A program made the position numbers and the translations under genes. Below are positions 51,970 through 56,312 of a stretch of 56,312 bases of DNA, in pieces. Under the pieces are notes generated by a model. The model ran no database searches and had not been told where the DNA came from. It saw only the letters and a list, made by a program, of their open reading frames with translations. This stretch comes from GCA-2708415 sp964353185. Its GTDB lineage: Bacteria > Pseudomonadota > Alphaproteobacteria > Micavibrionales > Micavibrionaceae. Each line of letters starts with the position of its first letter. Positions within the stretch are counted from its first letter, which is position 1. The stretch lies in assembly GCA_964353185.1 (NCBI GenBank), contig CAYGUV010000011.1, forward strand, positions 1-56,312, given 5' to 3'.

Positions 51970-54900
51970 TTAAACGACAAGGTTTCCACTATCTAGAAGG
52001 GCGAACTCATCCAAATCATTAATACCATTCAATTGTACGGCATTAACGAAATTAACACCGCCTGCTGTACCATCAGTATCTATTGATAGAATTGTATCTG
52101 CGCCATTATTTGTAAAACGGACAAAATCTGAAATATCATCTGTAACAGGATTAAATCCACTTAAAATTCCTGTTAAATCAATACTGTCATTTTCTAATAA
52201 ATTAAAGCTTTCGATTTGATCAAGGTTATTGAATATGGTTGCGGCATCAAAAATGAAATTATCGGTTTCGTTGCTTCCGTATAAAATATCTAAACCATCA
52301 CCGCCGGATAGATTATTTGTAAAGGCCTGCGTTACCCCAGATTCAACTTCAATCCACTCAACATCGTCGATACGAATGAATACTTCCTCATCTGCTGCTG
52401 TTTTTTGGTTTAAAAGACCTGCAAAAAGCACGTTATGATTACCAGTTGCGATATTTCCAAGGTTTACATTGACAGTCACCCAACCTGAATCATTATCGGC
52501 GCCACCATTACCATCTCCTACAAAATTACTGACAGTTGTAAAAGGATTACCGTCAATCTGGAATACAACCTGACTATTTTCATTGGCTTCAAAGTTTGCA
52601 TCGTGAATATGACGAAATGAAAATCTTAAAATAATATCAGAGGATCCAGATGTTTTATTAAATGTTTCCACATAATAAGCAGCCATACCATTAGTAACTG
52701 CTGTTGCATTCACACCGCCTAATCTGATCTCTAAAGAACCATTGGCTGCATCTCCGTCTGTTGTAATTCTTGACCCTGAAGTATAAGCGCCATTTCCATT
52801 ACCATATGCATCATCAACATAAGTATATCCTTCATCATTGGCATTGAAGTTATCCGCAAAACGATTAACAACACCATTGTCTGTACCAGAGGCAACGCTA
52901 TCTAATGCATCAGTCCCATAAATGAGATCATTTCCAGCGCCGCCATTTAAAGTATCACTTCCTGCATTACCATAGAGAGCATCTACCCCAGCGCCGCCGT
53001 TTAAGGTATCATTTCCGCTACCACCAAATAGGATGTCATTATCATTATCACCATTTAGAATATCGTTTCCACCATAACCGTAGAGAATGTCATTTCCATC
53101 GCCACCATTCAGTGTATCAATAGAATTATCATCATTCATTAATCCGGCATGCCATTCGATTGTGTAGGAATTGCTTAAACCATTACTTTGGTCAGCCCAA
53201 CCGCCGCCGTTAAACTCTCTTATGCGTAAAAATTGATCGGCGCCAGTAGTATCATTTGGATCAGTCCCAGCCCAATTAACGTAAAATGGGCCAATTGCAG
53301 TCGAGTCAAATGAGAATTGTGCACCTGCTTCTGGTCCTGTGCTCCAATACCACGGAGCTCCTTGACCATCGCCAATACCTGACATCCATGCACCGTCACC
53401 TGTGCCCAATAAACTTAATACGAAATCATTTTCAGCCTGGTTCGTAACTGTTGCAAACGTACCCGCCATCCCATTCACAACAACACTATTTGCAGCGGCT
53501 AATGCTACATCATTATTTAGGACGGTATTAACATATTGATAAAAAGAATTGCTTGCTGCGTTGTAAACGATGCTTGGGTTCGCCGCCAAAATAGTCGCAA
53601 TCTGCGCTTGAGTTAAGCTATGACCATGAAGTACATCGTTACCAGTTCCGCCATTTAATGTATCAGCGCCCGCACCACCATTTAAGGTATCGTCCCCTGC
53701 ATCCCCATTAAGGATGTCATTTCCATCTTCCCCATCAACAATATCGTTATTATTACCGCCATTAAGTGTGTCATTGCCTGCACCACCATAAAGGAAATCG
53801 TTTCCTGCGCCAGCCGTTACGGTATCATTACCTGCGCCAGCGAAGATGTTATCAACACCAGATCCTGTTTGTATCGTATCACCAGTAGCATTATTACTAC
53901 CTGTAATCGTAAATCCTTCTGTTTGAGCGGATAAATTGAGCGTTATACTAGTAGCGGCTGAGCTTGAATCAATTTGCTCTAACCCGACAACAAAGGCATC
54001 ATTTGTAGAGCCTGAAGCATTTAGATTTGTGGAAGTAGAAGTTAAGCGTAGAACATCCGTACCACCACCAAAGTTAATGGCACCGCCACCATAAGCAAGG
54101 CTATTTAATTGCGATCCAGAAATAGTAAGAATATCTGCCCCACCAGACCCAGTTAAGAATCCGTTTTCAGAGTTAGTAATTGTTGGCGCGCCTAAAGCAG
54201 TAACATCAATTGTTCCAGAAATATTTACGCGGCTTGTATCTGTTCCACCTGCTAGATTAATCGATGAAAATCCTAAAGCCTGTTGAATAGTATAAGTAAC
54301 GTCATCATTGCCTGTGCTACCCAATAAATTTTCAACAGCAGTCACTGTTCCAGTTCTAAGATCAATTGTTGTCGCATTAGTTAATGTAAGCGTATCTGTT
54401 CCACTTCCACCATCAATACTTTCACCTGCAGCAAAATCTCCGTTTGCTAGGCGAATATCATCATTACCAGCTTCACCAAAGATGTTATCTGCACCTGCGC
54501 GACCTGTAATTGTGTCACTTCCGTTACCGCCATAAATTGTATCGTTTCCACTACCTGCTAAAATATTATCTGTACCAGGATCATTACTGCCTCTAATTAT
54601 TAGATTTTCTGTTTGGCCAATTAAAATAACTGTTATTGACCCAATTGCTCCACTAAAATTAATTTCTTCAAGCCCGACTATCGATGCATTTGTTGCACCC
54701 AATGTATTTAATGTGGAAGAAGTAGATGTTAAATTAAGAACGTCTGTTCCAGTATCAAAGTTTATGTTTCCACCGCCGTATATAAGAGAGTTGAGCTGGG
54801 CGCCAGAAATAGTTAAATTATCATTACCCGTTGAGCCGATTAAAAATCCATTTTCCGTGTTTGTAACAGTTGGTGTCCCTAAGGCTGTTACGTCAACGGT

Positions 54901-56312
54901 GCCAGTAATTCTAACACGACTTGTATCGGTGCCGCCCCCAAGATTGATTGTTGAAAATCCTAAAGCTTGTTGGACTGAGTAAGTAACATCATCGTTTCCT
55001 GTGCTACCCAATAAGTTTTCTACGGCTGCAATTGTTCCTGTTGTGAAATCAACAGTCGTTGCATTTGTAAAGGTAATATTATCTGTGTTTGCGCCACCAT
55101 TAATGCTTTCACCTGCCGCAAAATCACCGTTTGCTAAGAAAATTGAGTCATTATTGCCGCCACCGTTAATAATATCAGCTCCAACACCGCCATAAATTCT
55201 ATCGCTGCCATTACCACCATTAATAGTATCATTTCCGCCCTCACCATAAATAAGGTCGTCGCCATCGCCACCATTAATAATGTCATTACCAGCCGATAAA
55301 TCACCAGCACCAGCAACCGCATTTATTCCAGCATAATTATCTAAATTTGTAAATGCGCCAGCTGTATCGGGACCAGAAACAAAAACATCCATGACGTTTC
55401 CTCCAGTTCTTTCGAAGAATGTTGCATCTAAGCGATAAACGCCTGCGCGTAAAGTTTGTGGTGCGCTTGTAACTGCTACAGCAGCATGTAAACCATCATT
55501 ATTTACAATTTGAACACCATCCAAAAACAACATACTACCGTCGTCAGAACTGGTTCTAAACTGATAAGAACCTGCCGTTGTAATTGTTATATAAGTTTCA
55601 TATTTTACGGCGTAATCATCGCCCGCATCAATCAATGATGGATTAATATCTCGTGTAAAACCATGTGCGGTTAAGGTATTTGAATTAAAGCGTTGATCAT
55701 CAATTGTGAAGCCAGCCAATGCCAACGTAGTTGGCCCTGTACCTAAATCATAATATTTATAAATCCAGCCATTGGCGCCCGAACCACCATCACCATAGAT
55801 AACATCATGTCCAGTACCACCATCAATGACATCATCATTTGCTGCTCCTTTTATCGTATCATTACCTGTGCCACCATTTAATGTGTCATTGCCCGTACCG
55901 CCGTCTAGGAAATCATCGCCCGTACCGCCATCTAAATCATCAATACCAGATCCACCATATAATATATCAACACCACTACCACCACGAATAACATCGTTAT
56001 CTTCGCCACCATCAATAATATCATTTCCTGCATCACCGTTTAGGACATCATTACCATCGTGCCCTAAAATCAGATCATCACCATTACCACCATTTACAAC
56101 ATCATTACCAGATCCTGCGAATAGAGAATCATCACCATTGCCGCCATCAACAGTATCGTTTCCGGACGAGGCAGTAATTACATCATTGCCATCATCACCA
56201 AATAGGAAGTCATCGCCTAAACCACCAGTAATAACGTCGTCGCCATCACCACCAGTAATAATATCATCGCCATCATTCCCGCTTAAACGGTCATTGCCTA
56301 ATCCACCATGCA
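51970..56312 (-). CDS. giant RTX secreted protein with PA14 and C-type-lectin-like domains (partial at right edge)
   Basis: At least 1446 residues, with the N-terminus beyond the window; the open frame runs to the edge, so an apparent start near 55725 is only internal. In order: RTX calcium-binding GGxGxDxLx repeats (56310-55790); a PA14 domain (about 55780-55360, with YETYITITTAGSYQFRTSSDDG and AGVYRLDATFFE); RTX repeats; two 229-residue tandem units (55137-53850); RTX; a C-type-lectin-like domain (53553-53146, with WMSGIGDGQGAPWYWSTGP, YVNWAGTDPND and YTIEWHAG); RTX; a jelly-roll-like domain (about 52880-52340); and a type I secretion C-terminal target domain (52269-51970). It is probably a calcium-stabilised, carbohydrate-binding surface adhesin or exoprotein. 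No secretion ATPase gene is in the window. Confidence 0.88.
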   Translation of the reverse strand, partial: HGGLGNDRLSGNDGDDIITGGDGDDVITGGLGDDFLFGDDGNDVITASSGNDTVDGGNGDDSLFAGSGNDVVNGGNGDDLILGHDGNDVLNGDAGNDIIDGGEDNDVIRGGSGVDILYGGSGIDDLDGGTGDDFLDGGTGNDTLNGGTGNDTIKGAANDDVIDGGTGHDVIYGDGGSGANGWIYKYYDLGTGPTTLALAGFTIDDQRFNSNTLTAHGFTRDINPSLIDAGDDYAVKYETYITITTAGSYQFRTSSDDGSMLFLDGVQIVNNDGLHAAVAVTSAPQTLRAGVYRLDATFFERTGGNVMDVFVSGPDTAGAFTNLDNYAGINAVAGAGDLSAGNDIINGGDGDDLIYGEGGNDTINGGNGSDRIYGGVGADIINGGGNNDSIFLANGDFAAGESINGGANTDNITFTNATTVDFTTGTIAAVENLLGSTGNDDVTYSVQQALGFSTINLGGGTDTSRVRITGTVDVTALGTPTVTNTENGFLIGSTGNDNLTISGAQLNSLIYGGGNINFDTGTDVLNLTSTSSTLNTLGATNASIVGLEEINFSGAIGSITVILIGQTENLIIRGSNDPGTDNILAGSGNDTIYGGNGSDTITGRAGADNIFGEAGNDDIRLANGDFAAGESIDGGSGTDTLTLTNATTIDLRTGTVTAVENLLGSTGNDDVTYTIQQALGFSSINLAGGTDTSRVNISGTIDVTALGAPTITNSENGFLTGSGGADILTISGSQLNSLAYGGGAINFGGGTDVLRLTSTSTNLNASGSTNDAFVVGLEQIDSSSAATSITLNLSAQTEGFTITGSNNATGDTIQTGSGVDNIFAGAGNDTVTAGAGNDFLYGGAGNDTLNGGNNNDIVDGEDGNDILNGDAGDDTLNGGAGADTLNGGTGNDVLHGHSLTQAQIATILAANPSIVYNAASNSFYQYVNTVLNNDVALAAANSVVVNGMAGTFATVTNQAENDFVLSLLGTGDGAWMSGIGDGQGAPWYWSTGPEAGAQFSFDSTAIGPFYVNWAGTDPNDTTGADQFLRIREFNGGGWADQSNGLSNSYTIEWHAGLMNDDNSIDTLNGGDGNDILYGYGGNDILNGDNDNDILFGGSGNDTLNGGAGVDALYGNAGSDTLNGGAGNDLIYGTDALDSVASGTDNGVVNRFADNFNANDEGYTYVDDAYGNGNGAYTSGSRITTDGDAANGSLEIRLGGVNATAVTNGMAAYYVETFNKTSGSSDIILRFSFRHIHDANFEANENSQVVFQIDGNPFTTVSNFVGDGNGGADNDSGWVTVNVNLGNIATGNHNVLFAGLLNQKTAADEEVFIRIDDVEWIEVESGVTQAFTNNLSGGDGLDILYGSNETDNFIFDAATIFNNLDQIESFNLLENDSIDLTGILSGFNPVTDDISDFVRFTNNGADTILSIDTDGTAGGVNFVNAVQLNGINDLDEFALLDSGNLVV

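Noticed and set aside
54308..55195. Several plus-strand frames opposite the RTX gene
   Set aside because: They arise from the low-complexity Gly/Asp/Asn repeat composition on the minus strand and have no ribosome-binding sites.
55725..55727. Apparent start of the RTX protein near 55725
   Set aside because: The same frame continues without a stop to the right edge and encodes typical RTX repeats and the beginning of the PA14 domain, so the codon is internal.
53000..56312. Regularly spaced repeats resembling a CRISPR array
   Set aside because: The repeats are degenerate 27-base units encoding GGxGxDxLx nonapeptide pairs in one open frame; there are no unique spacers of constant size and no cas genes.

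Overview
The window is clearly AT-rich DNA from a Gram-negative bacterium with an outer membrane (TamA/TamB, an RND pump with an outer-membrane lipoprotein, prepilin-like proteins, a type I secreted RTX protein). The ligase/exonuclease/Lhr-helicase/PdeM repair cluster and the general gene content fit an AT-rich alphaproteobacterium. This placement is inference; no rRNA or marker tree is available here.

Layout. (1) 1-2190: right end of an integrated metal-resistance island. It holds the tail of a CusA/CzcA pump, a small exported protein, a methyltransferase and a CDF metal exporter, and it ends in the 3' half of a tRNA-Trp gene (attachment scar). (2) 2625-8054: ion and thiol homeostasis, with a Kef-type antiporter, a bifunctional glutathionylspermidine synthetase/amidase, an MscS channel and a YrbG-type Ca/Na exchanger. 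(3) 8178-10801: an EgtD-like methyltransferase translationally coupled to an XRE-type regulator, then three small genes, the last a frameshifted XRE regulator. (4) 10863-15208: tRNA-Glu and a compact 4.3-kb integrative element bounded by a 16-bp direct repeat, followed by the relic of a second integrase. (5) 15513-18964: a probable zinc-uptake locus (His-rich protein, outer-membrane barrel, ZnuA, ZnuB) with no ATPase gene. (6) 19149-24554: a lysine-catabolism operon running through 2-oxoadipate and D-2-hydroxyglutarate. (7) 24575-30232: the LigB/exonuclease/Lhr/PdeM DNA-repair cluster, then rlmL. (8) 31655-37255: an RND tripartite pump, then YihY and a methyltransferase. (9) 38788-41696 (minus): TVP38, DUF547 and a MerA/Lpd-like flavoprotein. 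(10) 41870-46726: tamA-tamB. (11) 46856-56312 (minus): four paralogous, unusually large prepilin-like proteins lying downstream of a giant RTX protein that carries PA14 and C-type-lectin-like domains and runs off the right edge.

The strongest candidates for something under-described are the four-gene prepilin-like family. Its members share a PCPAD/GIIPF/ISHG/DDI signature, and the last and largest member lacks Glu+5, as GspK does. The small tRNA-Glu element is also of interest: inverted repeats abut the start codons of its integrase and its AlpA regulator, and also the start codon of the neighbouring relic integrase. All functional statements rest on reading motifs by eye; no database search was run.
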